Below the pieces are notes generated by a model. The model was not told the origin of the DNA. It did not search any database and worked only from the letters and a program-made list of their open reading frames with translations. Positions 1-6,621 of a DNA stretch of 9,475 nt are shown here, one piece after another (position 1 is the first letter of the stretch; each line of letters begins with the position of its first letter). Location: positions 1-9,475 of the forward strand of contig JBLHXN010000126.1 in the NCBI GenBank assembly GCA_047630355.1, written 5' to 3'. Position numbers and translations under genes: made by a program. This DNA is from JANQUM01 sp047630355. GTDB lineage: Bacteria > Bacteroidota > Bacteroidia > Cytophagales > Spirosomataceae.

Positions 1-2
1 CG

Positions 3-98
3 GGTATCAAAATGTTCGGTGCGGTTGCTCCGATTGGCGGTACGCTGTTGATCGCGGGTTGGGGACTGTTGCTCTACGCTGTTTCCCGAACAACGTGA
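3..98 (+). CDS. DUF423-family small membrane protein, C-terminal fragment
   Basis: This is the end of a gene that enters from the left edge; only about 31 codons are visible and the start lies outside the window. The visible peptide contains FGAVAPIGGTLLIAGWGLLL and then stops at TGA (96-98). A G-x-x-x-P-x-G-G turn followed by a hydrophobic helix containing AGW is what I know from the last transmembrane helix of DUF423 (YgdD-like) proteins, which are small four-helix inner-membrane proteins of about 120-130 residues with no established function. Its last 25 bases overlap the 3' end of the opposite-strand gene at 74-1102, so the two genes converge without any spacer. The family call rests on a short fragment, so it is probable rather than certain. 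Confidence 0.7.
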   Translation, partial: GIKMFGAVAPIGGTLLIAGWGLLLYAVSRTT

Positions 99-1102
99 CG
101 TAGGCTTTTTTCGAGTACATCGCCCATATTTTTGCAGGTTTTAAAAGAGGAATCTTTGTAGTAAATCTCCAAGTCTTTTTTTAGCAATTTGAGATTCTCA
201 GGTAAGAAAATAACACTCGTTTTCATAACTATTATTATATCTTTCAAACGAAGGCGATCGGCGTGCATTCGATTGGCAATAAGCGAGCGTTCTTCAATCT
301 GATATTGCTTTACAGACTCAGGAGTCATGTATTTCATTCCCAACTCTATAATTGCATTATTCTGCTTGAAATACTGCGGCATATACACCGAGCGGCTCCC
401 TTCGTACGATTGTTGGTCAAAATCAATGGCTCGAATGCGGTAATGGAAGTCTTCAAAATCAGGGGTAATAATTACTACAAAGTTTGACGAATGCATGTCT
501 CCTAATAGCCGCACGAAGCATCGTTCGTTAAACTTTATGAATTCCTTCGCCAATCGGATTGGATTGAGGTTTGTATCTCCAAGGTGATTTTGCATAAATA
601 TATCACCCGGAATTCCGGCAATGTGCTCTTCAACCAGTGTTTCCTTATAGGTAACGTAGTTGAGTACGTTCGGAGAAAGAATATGTTCTAATTCTAATCC
701 GTAAATACGGGAAGCGTCCGCATTTTTAATATAGAAGTAATCATAGTTATCATTTACGCGATTTATAATACGCACCCTGAACGGTGACGTATTTGCGTAG
801 GTACAAAAGTCTACCCGATCAACCACCAAGTGCTCGATAACGCTTGCGTCTCCGTCGGTTTTTAAATCGGCGTAGATGATCTTGAGATTCTGATAAATTT
901 CTGATAAGTCAGACTGGGAGTAAAATACCGTTTCCCACAGGGTATCGTCTCCGTTTTTGTCGTAAAGTGGAATGCGATTGTCGTAACGCAGCAAGTCGCT
1001 GTACCGCAGGGGAAGTACTCTTTCCCGACCATACTTGAGCAAATACTCACGGAGGAGAGGGGATATTTTAAACGGGATTTTTTTCTTTGATATCAGTGCC
1101 AT
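74..1102 (-). CDS. Uncharacterised protein with kinase-like (APH/choline-kinase-type) fold landmarks
   Basis: This is a 342-residue protein that I do not recognise as a named family. It has no signal peptide or membrane helix, so it is probably cytoplasmic. Landmarks of the protein-kinase-like fold appear in the right order. A beta3-type lysine sits in YFYIK (K126), followed by a helix with a candidate partner glutamate (GLELEH, E136/E138). A hinge-like LVEEHIAGIPGD follows (157-167). The catalytic-loop-like LGDMHSSNF (200-208) has D202 and N207 in the D-x4-N spacing of aminoglycoside and choline kinases, and a metal-binding AIDFDQ is present (D227, D229). The N-terminal ~100 residues match no domain I can name. 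The ATG at 1102 is preceded by a good Bacteroidota promoter. Kinase-fold membership is inferred from motifs only; the substrate (small molecule, protein or lipid sugar) is unknown. A degenerate non-catalytic kinase is also possible. Confidence 0.75.
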   Translation of the reverse strand: MALISKKKIPFKISPLLREYLLKYGRERVLPLRYSDLLRYDNRIPLYDKNGDDTLWETVFYSQSDLSEIYQNLKIIYADLKTDGDASVIEHLVVDRVDFCTYANTSPFRVRIINRVNDNYDYFYIKNADASRIYGLELEHILSPNVLNYVTYKETLVEEHIAGIPGDIFMQNHLGDTNLNPIRLAKEFIKFNERCFVRLLGDMHSSNFVVIITPDFEDFHYRIRAIDFDQQSYEGSRSVYMPQYFKQNNAIIELGMKYMTPESVKQYQIEERSLIANRMHADRLRLKDIIIVMKTSVIFLPENLKLLKKDLEIYYKDSSFKTCKNMGDVLEKSLRHVVRETA

Positions 1103-1139
1103 GGATTAATTAAATAACTTCTCAAATTACGTAATAAAC

Positions 1140-1170
1140 CAAAAGTATGAGCGTTTTTTTGAAAAACAAA
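1140..1170 (-). promoter_or_regulatory. Bacteroidota sigma-A promoter for the kinase-like gene
   Basis: Read on the minus strand, TTTG (1170-1167) is followed by exactly 19 bases and then TACTTTTG (1147-1140). This matches the Bacteroidota housekeeping consensus TTTG-N19-21-TAnnTTTG. The -7 box ends 37 bases before the ATG at 1102, leaving room for a short leader. This is the best-formed promoter in the window. Confidence 0.7.
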
Positions 1171-1186
1171 TGTTACTCCAAACCTT

Positions 1187-1205
1187 AGTATTTACCAGTA
1201 TTACC
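1187..1205 (+). repeat. Tandem direct repeat AGTATTTACC / AGTATTACC
   Basis: Two adjacent copies, 1187-1196 and 1197-1205, differ only by one T. They lie in the divergent intergenic region directly upstream of the TAATTTTG box at 1208. Their period of 10 bases, about one helical turn, would suit a protein binding one face of the DNA. A regulatory role is inference; a chance repeat in AT-rich DNA is possible. Confidence 0.4.
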
Positions 1206-1207
1206 GC

Positions 1208-1215
1208 TAATTTTG
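1208..1215 (+). promoter_or_regulatory. Probable -7 box (TAATTTTG) of the coiled-coil gene promoter
   Basis: TAATTTTG fits the Bacteroidota -7 consensus TAnnTTTG and lies 45 bases before the ATG at 1261. No good TTG -33 element sits 19-21 bases upstream; only a weak TTA at 1185-1187 does. The place of the -33 box is largely taken by a tandem repeat (1187-1205), which could mean activator-dependent transcription. Confidence 0.5.
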
Positions 1216-1260
1216 TGTCTTGACTATTGAAAATCAACATATTAAATAATAAAATATCCT

Positions 1261-2211
1261 ATGGAACATTCAGAATCTTCGAATAATTCGGTCATCAAAG
1301 CAGGCTTAATCTTGGCCATTGCATTGGCTGTCTTATTTGGTTTTTTGTACTTTAACGCACGGCAGGAGAACAGTGAACTGAATATTGACGTAACCCAAAA
1401 GGAACGTACGTTGCTAACAACGCAATCGAAGTTAGATTCCATTGGTCGTGAACTTGACGCTAAGATTGCTGAAGTGTCTTCTCTTGGTGGCCAAATTGAA
1501 GAATTAGAAGCCCTAAAAGTGCAGTTAGATAAAGACAAACGAGCATTATTGAACTCGAAAAATATCAATATCCGCGATTATAAGAACAAGATTAAAAATT
1601 ACGAATCGGCATTAGCTAAAAAAGACGAAGAGATTGTTCGTCTTCGTTCGGAAAATACGCAATTGTCAACGCAAAATCAGACGCTTACCAGCGAAGTGAA
1701 TACGCTTACGACAATCAAGTCAGTACTCGAAACGCAGAAAACTGCCTTGAGTGATTCTGTAAACAATTACTCGGTGCGTAATCGTGAATTGAGTGACAAG
1801 GTAACATTAGCTGCTGCTCTGAAAGCGACTAATATTAATATCAATGCTATTAACTCACGCGGACGTGAGCGTGATGGCGGAGATTATAAAGCTCGTAGAA
1901 TTGACAGAATCAAGGTTTCTTTCAAACTGATTGAGAATCCGTTGACGAAGAAGGAAAACAAACTTGTACATATGAGATTAGTTGACCCAAGCGGAAACGT
2001 AATTTCTGATATGGCGACTGGTTCCGGCTCTTTCAACTTTGGCGGAAAAGAAACTGTTTATACTGCAAAGCAGACTGTGTTTTATGATAACACCGGTCAG
2101 ACGGTTGACTTCATATATTCTCGCGGAGCACCTTACGAGTCAGGTAAATATACTATCGAATTTTACTCGGAAAATTTCCGAATTGGTCAGACAAGTTTTA
2201 CTGTAAAGTAA
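1261..2211 (+). CDS. Membrane-anchored coiled-coil protein with beta-rich C-terminal domain
   Basis: This is a 316-residue protein of unknown function. Residues 1-11 are polar. Residues 12-31 form a single hydrophobic segment (AGLILAIALAVLFGFLYF) with no cleavage site, so it reads as a signal anchor with the rest outside the inner membrane. Residues about 33-185 are rich in E, K, Q, L and S with heptad-like leucine/isoleucine spacing, predicting a long coiled coil. A short asparagine-rich linker (NININAINSR, 191-200) leads to a C-terminal domain (about 212-316) with alternating hydrophobic strands. It includes MRLVDPSGNVI and KYTIEFYSENFRIG, which resembles an immunoglobulin-like sandwich. 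It stands alone between a divergent promoter region and a hairpin terminator. The layout suggests an envelope spacer or scaffold that spans the periplasm. Homology to SMC-type proteins would be a compositional artefact of the coil. Confidence 0.85.
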   Translation: MEHSESSNNSVIKAGLILAIALAVLFGFLYFNARQENSELNIDVTQKERTLLTTQSKLDSIGRELDAKIAEVSSLGGQIEELEALKVQLDKDKRALLNSKNINIRDYKNKIKNYESALAKKDEEIVRLRSENTQLSTQNQTLTSEVNTLTTIKSVLETQKTALSDSVNNYSVRNRELSDKVTLAAALKATNININAINSRGRERDGGDYKARRIDRIKVSFKLIENPLTKKENKLVHMRLVDPSGNVISDMATGSGSFNFGGKETVYTAKQTVFYDNTGQTVDFIYSRGAPYESGKYTIEFYSENFRIGQTSFTVK

Positions 2212-2228
2212 AAGCAATTTATTGGTTT

Positions 2229-2259
2229 GAAACGGGAAGTCTTATCGGCTTCCCGTTTC
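2229..2259 (+). terminator. Hairpin terminator after the coiled-coil gene
   Basis: A perfect 11-base-pair stem, GAAACGGGAAG (2229-2239) with CTTCCCGTTTC (2249-2259), encloses a 9-base loop. It begins 17 bases after the TAA stop at 2211 and is followed by a T-rich stretch (ATTTTTTCTTTT, 2271-2282) rather than an immediate T tract. It separates the coiled-coil gene from the polysaccharide operon. Being symmetrical, it could also stop transcription from the other strand. Confidence 0.85.
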
Positions 2260-2304
2260 TGTGTTTAACCATTTTTTCTTTTATTTGTTTTATTGAGGAA
2301 CAAG

Positions 2305-3384
2305 ATGAATCATCTACAAATTATGAAAACTTTTTTCGTTAAAAACGCCTCCAGAATAATAACATTTGCCGTGCTTTTTTTAGCAACGGCCTCGGTTTGT
2401 GCAGAAGCACAGAATCGATTCAAAGAAAACATACAGAAAAAGTGGATTAAAACCGGTTTACGAATGGCGGATGGTAGTGCCGTGTACCGCCCCGAACTTA
2501 TGTATATGCAACTTCAGTACAAGTTTCTATCGCAAGATTCTTTGCAACTTACTTTAGACGGAATTACTTCTATTATCGATTATTCTGTCAAGGATAGCGT
2601 ACTTACTTATGGGAATAGCACTTTACGGTTTTTTATAAAAGAACTGACAGACGTGAAACTCGTATTAAAAGAAATTTCCAAAAATGAAGAAAGTGAGAAA
2701 TTAGTGCTTGAGTTTATTCCGCAAAAATTTTACGATTTGGGTTACATTCCAACAACTTATTTGGCGAAAAATAATGACGTTGTTTTTCTCGCCGACGAAA
2801 ACCATATTTACCCTTACTTCGTAAATAGCAAGCTACCGGCTATCGCGTTCATTTCTGAGAAATTTGATTTTCCTGAATGGCGGCGAGGTAATTTTTTAGC
2901 TCGTTTTATCATTACTCAAAAAGGCGAATTAGTTGGTATTCGGGTAGAGGAAAGTACGAACTCGAAGTACAATAACAAGCTTGTAGAAGCAATCAAGAAA
3001 ACGGAAGGAATGTGGCTTCCGGCTGAATTTGACGGAGGAAAAGTTACTAGTGAAGTCGTGATGGAATTCAAAATGGATTTTCCGACTTACCAATCTGATA
3101 AAGCATCGGTTGATAAACTGGAGCTTTCACAGCAGCAATTAGTAGATGGTAATTATTACTTTGAAGATAAATTGTACCGTTCGGCAATATCTTCCTACAC
3201 TGAATCCATAAAAAATGATTTCAAAAACGTAGATGCTTATTATAGAAGAGCTGCTGCGTATGTTTTTATGAAAGAGATGAAAAAGGCCTGTGAAGATTAC
3301 GAACAACTAATGTACCTCAAGCAAACCAAAGCCACCGAACTTTACACAAAATACTGCGAAGGAAACGAATCCAAATCCAATTGA
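2305..3384 (+). CDS. Exported protein with TonB-C-like domain and C-terminal TPRs
   Basis: Numbered from the ATG at 2305, the protein has 359 residues. Residues 6-35 form a signal peptide: basic K8, K13 and R17, a hydrophobic core ITFAVLFLATAS, and a likely signal-peptidase I cut after AEA (35/36). A Cys at 32 is not in a proper lipobox because V31 precedes it. Residues about 36-190 are an unrecognised beta-rich region. Residues 197-258 resemble the TonB C-terminal fold, with RFIITQKGELVGIRVEES, then a helix with VEAIKKTEGMWLPA, then a final strand VVMEFKMDF. Residues 275-352 form about two TPR-like helical pairs (YRSAISSYTESIKNDF; AYYRRAAAYVFMKEMKKACE). This architecture is common in secreted Bacteroidota proteins and usually serves protein-protein contacts in the periplasm. 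An upstream TTG (2293) and a later ATG (2323) are alternative starts; AGGA at 2296-2299 favours 2305. Its stop overlaps the next gene. Confidence 0.8.
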   Translation: MNHLQIMKTFFVKNASRIITFAVLFLATASVCAEAQNRFKENIQKKWIKTGLRMADGSAVYRPELMYMQLQYKFLSQDSLQLTLDGITSIIDYSVKDSVLTYGNSTLRFFIKELTDVKLVLKEISKNEESEKLVLEFIPQKFYDLGYIPTTYLAKNNDVVFLADENHIYPYFVNSKLPAIAFISEKFDFPEWRRGNFLARFIITQKGELVGIRVEESTNSKYNNKLVEAIKKTEGMWLPAEFDGGKVTSEVVMEFKMDFPTYQSDKASVDKLELSQQQLVDGNYYFEDKLYRSAISSYTESIKNDFKNVDAYYRRAAAYVFMKEMKKACEDYEQLMYLKQTKATELYTKYCEGNESKSN

Positions 3385-4073
3385 TAACAGAACCCCATAT
3401 CCTAGTAATTATTCCGGCTTTCAACGAGGCGAAATCAATTGATAAAGTCATTGCTGAGATTCCGAAATTTGTTCGGGAAACGGTAGTCGTTAATAATAAT
3501 TCGAATGATGCCACTTCTAAAGTAGCAACATCGGCAGGGGCCACGGTGTTGGATGAACCACGGCAAGGTTATGGTTACGCATGTTTGAAAGGCATTGCGT
3601 ACGCCAAAACAAAACAGCCGGATATTATTGTTTTTTTGGATGCTGATTATTCAGATTATCCTTCCGAAATGAGTGATGTGGTCAAACCCATAATTGAACA
3701 AAACTACGATATGGTGATTGGCTCAAGGGCTTTGGGTGAAAAGGAGTCAGGTTCCATGACTCCACAACAAATTTTTGGCAATTGGCTGGCTACCACCCTT
3801 ATTCGCTGGATATACAACGTAAACTATACAGACCTGGGGCCATTCCGAGCCATTAAATATGATAAGCTGTTGGAGTTAAAAATGCAGGATACCACGTACG
3901 GCTGGACGGTAGAAATGCAACTGAAAGCCGCCAAGCAGCAGCTCAAGACAATAGAGGTTCCGGTAAATTATCGTCAACGCATCGGCCATTCAAAAGTATC
4001 GGGTACGTTCAAAGGCACGATTATGGCGGGATACAAAATTCTGAGCTGGATATTTAAATATGCTTTGAAGTAA
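3381..4073 (+). CDS. GT2 glycosyltransferase, dolichol-phosphate-mannose-synthase type
   Basis: This is a 230-residue soluble GT-A glycosyltransferase. It transfers a sugar from a nucleotide-sugar donor, in this subfamily usually to a polyprenyl phosphate, on the cytoplasmic face of the membrane. The Rossmann-like start ILVIIPAFNEA (7-17) binds the nucleotide. DADY (87-90) is the metal-binding DxD. GSRALG (114-119), the acceptor-loop TDLGPFRAI (150-158), YGWTVEMQ (173-180) and VPVNYRQRIGHSKVSGT (193-209) are the blocks shared with DPM1/GtrB-type enzymes. There are no C-terminal membrane helices. The start is TTG at 3381, sharing TTGA with the stop of the upstream gene. The domain begins at residue 7, so no later start is possible, and no nearby upstream in-frame ATG is seen. 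It is translationally coupled in an operon with the neighbours on both sides. Donor and acceptor cannot be read from sequence. Confidence 0.88.
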   Translation: MITEPHILVIIPAFNEAKSIDKVIAEIPKFVRETVVVNNNSNDATSKVATSAGATVLDEPRQGYGYACLKGIAYAKTKQPDIIVFLDADYSDYPSEMSDVVKPIIEQNYDMVIGSRALGEKESGSMTPQQIFGNWLATTLIRWIYNVNYTDLGPFRAIKYDKLLELKMQDTTYGWTVEMQLKAAKQQLKTIEVPVNYRQRIGHSKVSGTFKGTIMAGYKILSWIFKYALK

Positions 4074-4086
4074 TTGGAAAGAATAT

Positions 4087-5526
4087 ATGCAGCTACTTTT
4101 TATCCTTATTTACTTTATTCCTTTACTTTTCATATTTACGTATAGTATCATTCAGTTTACACTGATAGTTAGTTATTTACGTAGCAGAAGGCGGGTCAAC
4201 ATTTATCCGAAATTGACCGAGTACCCAATGGTTACGGTGCAGCTTCCGGTTTACAATGAGAAGTACGTTATTGAACGTTTACTTAATGCTGCAATCGCTT
4301 TTGATTATCCCGCTGAAAAACTCGAAATTCAGGTACTTGATGATTCCACCGATGAAACGACTGAAATTATTCAACAGAAAATTGACGAATTAAAAGCAGC
4401 GGGAAGCCTTGTTGATTTACAATTAATCCGTCGCCCCGAAAGAACGGGTTTTAAAGCCGGGGCTTTAGCTTACGGATTAAAAATTGCCAAGGGTGAGTTT
4501 ATCCCGATGTTTGACGCAGACTTTATTCCGTCTCCTGACTTTCTAAAACAAACAATTCCTCATTTTCAGAATCTAAAAGTAGGAGTTGTCCAAACTCGTT
4601 GGACTCACTTAAACGCAGAATATTCGCTACTTACAAAATTACAAGCCTTCGGGCTTGACGCCCATTTTTTTATCGAACAGGGCGGACGAAATGCGAATAA
4701 ACATTACATCAACTTTAATGGTACGGCGGGAGTTTGGCGAAAAGCCACTATTGAAGATGCAGGCGGTTGGTCGGCAGATACATTAACCGAGGATTTAGAT
4801 CTCAGTTACCGTGCTCAAATGAAAAAATGGGAGTTCGTTTACCGGGAAGATATTGGCTCTCCGGCGGAGCTTCCTGTAGCGATGAATGCTATAAAGTCTC
4901 AACAATACCGTTGGATGAAAGGCGGAGCAGAATGCTTCGTGAAAAATGCCCGTAAACTATTAAATAACAGCAGCGTAAGAGGAGTTGATAAATTTCACGG
5001 CTTCTTCCATTTATTGAATAGTTCGGTGTTTACGGCGGTACTACTTTTAGCATTATTGAGCATTCCCGTTATGTTTATGACGATTGACAATCCTACACTT
5101 TATAATTTGTTTAAGTGGACGGCGGCTTTTCAAATAAACTGGTTAATTTTGGGTGTTTTTTACTGGATTTCGTTTCGTTATCAAGGTAAATCAGTTGTAG
5201 AGTTCTTCTGGCGGTTCTTTTGGTTTCTCACATTTATGATGGGGCTTTCGCTGCATAATTCTATTGCCGTTTTTGAAGGTTGGATGGGGCGAAAAACACC
5301 GTTTGTCAGAACTCCTAAATTCGGTGCTGGCGACTGGAAAAAGAACAGCTACGTGACGAAAAAAGTGGGAGCAATCACTTGGGGCGAAGCAGCACTTTGC
5401 CTAATATTTTTTGGAATGTTTATCTTAGATATTATTTACCTGAATTATGGTATGATGATTTTCCACGGAATGCTTACTCTCGGTTTTGGTTGCGTAGTTT
5501 ACTATACTTTTAAGCACTTGAGATAG
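4087..5526 (+). CDS. Processive membrane GT2 glycosyltransferase (cellulose/mannan-synthase-like)
   Basis: This is a 479-residue inner-membrane enzyme expected to polymerise a beta-linked polysaccharide from nucleotide sugars and pass it across the membrane. One or two N-terminal helices (3-30) precede a cytoplasmic GT-A domain with the full D, D, D, QxxRW signature. The signature residues are VLDDSTDET (D85/D86), FDADFIP (D143, D145), LTEDLDLS (E235-D236 as the catalytic base region) and QQYRW (Q272, R275, W276). Four or so C-terminal helices follow (about 308-332, 345-363, 372-396, 433-475), with the conserved loop KTPFVRTPKF (403-412). This arrangement is closest in style to plant CslA/CslC and bacterial relatives that make beta-1,4 glucan or mannan. 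No PilZ domain is present, so direct c-di-GMP control is not indicated. It starts 13 bases after the preceding GT2, with GGAAAG just upstream, and is surely co-transcribed with it. The product polymer is unknown. Confidence 0.88.
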   Translation: MQLLFILIYFIPLLFIFTYSIIQFTLIVSYLRSRRRVNIYPKLTEYPMVTVQLPVYNEKYVIERLLNAAIAFDYPAEKLEIQVLDDSTDETTEIIQQKIDELKAAGSLVDLQLIRRPERTGFKAGALAYGLKIAKGEFIPMFDADFIPSPDFLKQTIPHFQNLKVGVVQTRWTHLNAEYSLLTKLQAFGLDAHFFIEQGGRNANKHYINFNGTAGVWRKATIEDAGGWSADTLTEDLDLSYRAQMKKWEFVYREDIGSPAELPVAMNAIKSQQYRWMKGGAECFVKNARKLLNNSSVRGVDKFHGFFHLLNSSVFTAVLLLALLSIPVMFMTIDNPTLYNLFKWTAAFQINWLILGVFYWISFRYQGKSVVEFFWRFFWFLTFMMGLSLHNSIAVFEGWMGRKTPFVRTPKFGAGDWKKNSYVTKKVGAITWGEAALCLIFFGMFILDIIYLNYGMMIFHGMLTLGFGCVVYYTFKHLR

Positions 5527-5614
5527 TGGAAGGGTAGTGTCAGGAGGATAGCTTTCAAACGACGTAAATTCACAAAATTCCTTTCCTCTGAAGAAGAATT
5601 TAAGAAAGATAATT

Positions 5615-6214
5615 ATGAAGAAAATAGTAATCTACTGCTTATTGATAGTTGCTAATTGTAGCATTGTAAAAGCTCAGTCTTACGCAGATTCGCTACAGAA
5701 GCACCGGGAGAATTATATTCATGAATTAATCAAAGACGGACCTTTAGAGAGCGTTGATTCAGCATCTGTAGATTTCTATTTTGCAAAAGAGAATTATCTC
5801 GTGAAGTGTAAATTTGTGGCTACTAAAGGCGGCGACCCGTTTGAGATTCCAACTTCGGCGGGAACAACAAAAACATACACAAAATTTGGGGAATTTCGTT
5901 TTAAACTGAACGGTAAAAAGCAGAAATTAGCCGTTTATCGTTCAATGGCTTTGTTAAATCACCCGATTTATAAAGATTATCTTTTTATCCCGTTTAAGGA
6001 CAAAACCAACGGAGCAGAAACTTACGGCGGCGGACGTTACCTTGATTTATTTATGAAAGACGTAGCGGGAGAAGAGATTATCTTAGATTTTAACAAAGCG
6101 TACAACCCATACTGTGCTTTTTCGGAAGGTTATAGCTGCCCAATTCCACCACAGGAAAACCATTTGAAAATAATGATTGAAGCGGGAGAGAAGAATTTTA
6201 AGGGAGAGCATTGA
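5615..6214 (+). CDS. Exported DUF1684-family protein
   Basis: This is a 199-residue protein with a short signal peptide (MKKIVIYCLLIVANCSIVKA, cut after residue 20), so the mature form is periplasmic or outer-membrane associated. The C-terminal half shows the DUF1684 hallmarks. These are GGGRYLDL (138-145), FNKAYNPYCAF (159-169), a second Cys-Pro pair in YSCPIPP (173-179), ENHL (181-184) and a closing AGEK (190-193). Both cysteines (C167, C175) lie in the most conserved block and could form a disulfide or hold a metal; this is inference. The function of the family is unknown. The length is on the short-to-usual side for the family. It lies 88 bases after the polysaccharide operon on the same strand with no clear terminator or promoter in the gap, so read-through is possible. 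It converges with the toxin gene, with only 5 bases between the stops. Confidence 0.88.
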   Translation: MKKIVIYCLLIVANCSIVKAQSYADSLQKHRENYIHELIKDGPLESVDSASVDFYFAKENYLVKCKFVATKGGDPFEIPTSAGTTKTYTKFGEFRFKLNGKKQKLAVYRSMALLNHPIYKDYLFIPFKDKTNGAETYGGGRYLDLFMKDVAGEEIILDFNKAYNPYCAFSEGYSCPIPPQENHLKIMIEAGEKNFKGEH

Positions 6215-6219
6215 CGTTG

Positions 6220-6621
6220 CTAAAACTGAATCGAGTTTACCCGAAACCATTCCCGACATTCTTCTAAACTTGATTCGCCAGAAGCTATTTTAATGATGAA
6301 GTCGAATATGGCTTTTTTCGGAATATTGCGATTTAATCGAAATCCGTTTAGTTTCAAGAATGCAGAACCGGCCTCTAATCCAGTCCGTTTATTTCCATCA
6401 GAAAAAATGTGATTGCAGATAATATTATAGCAATAAACGGCGGCTTTATCTGATACGTTCGGGTAGAGAGGTTGTCCAAACATCTCTGCTTGCACTGCTT
6501 CTAAAAGATAATCTAAGCTTTCTTCGTGTAAAAAGTTACTAGGAGGCATGAAATTGCCCCCGTGAGCATCGACCGTTCTTCTGTTGATGAACGTAATATC
6601 CTCTTTATCTAAGTATTCCAT
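6220..6621 (-). CDS. doc: Doc-type (death-on-curing, Fic superfamily) toxin
   Basis: This is a 133-residue toxin of a type II toxin-antitoxin pair. It carries a complete Fic motif, HIFSDGNKR at 71-79 (H71, F73, D75, N77, K78, R79), followed by TGLEAGSAFL. Lysine at position 78, where AMP-transferring Fic proteins have glycine, together with the short all-helical length of about 130 residues, points to the Doc branch. Phage P1 Doc phosphorylates EF-Tu and stops translation. The N-terminal LDKEDITFINRRTV also matches the usual Doc start. The ATG directly abuts the antitoxin stop (TAAATG junction). All motif residues are intact, so the toxin is probably active if released. The EF-Tu target is knowledge of the P1 protein and is inferred here. 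The gene symbol is by family, not by proven orthology. Confidence 0.88.
   Translation of the reverse strand: MEYLDKEDITFINRRTVDAHGGNFMPPSNFLHEESLDYLLEAVQAEMFGQPLYPNVSDKAAVYCYNIICNHIFSDGNKRTGLEAGSAFLKLNGFRLNRNIPKKAIFDFIIKIASGESSLEECREWFRVNSIQF

Noticed and set aside
263..487. Plus-strand open frame of 74 codons inside the kinase-like gene
   Set aside because: It lies opposite the conserved catalytic-loop region of a gene with a good promoter and has no domain of its own.
1242..1568. Minus-strand open frame of 108 codons over the coiled-coil gene
   Set aside because: It is antisense to a gene with clear protein structure, has low-complexity composition and no recognisable domain, and overlaps the rightward promoter region; it is a shadow.
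2293..2304. TTG at 2293 as start of the exported TonB-C/TPR protein
   Set aside because: It adds only four residues in front of an ATG at 2305 that has an AGGA at a suitable distance, and it is not needed for the signal peptide.
2398..2403. Cys in ASVCAEA as a lipoprotein site
   Set aside because: The residue before Cys is Val, which does not fit a lipobox, while AEA directly after it fits signal peptidase I.
5527..5614. TAAATTC ... GAATTTA inverted repeat in the gap before the DUF1684 gene as terminator
   Set aside because: The stem is AT-rich, only 7 bases, with a 24-base loop and no T tract; it is not convincing as a terminator or operator.
6220..6621. AMP-transferring Fic enzyme rather than Doc
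   Set aside because: The motif has Lys at position 78 in place of the Gly needed in the anion-binding loop, the protein is only 133 residues, and it has a Phd-like partner.
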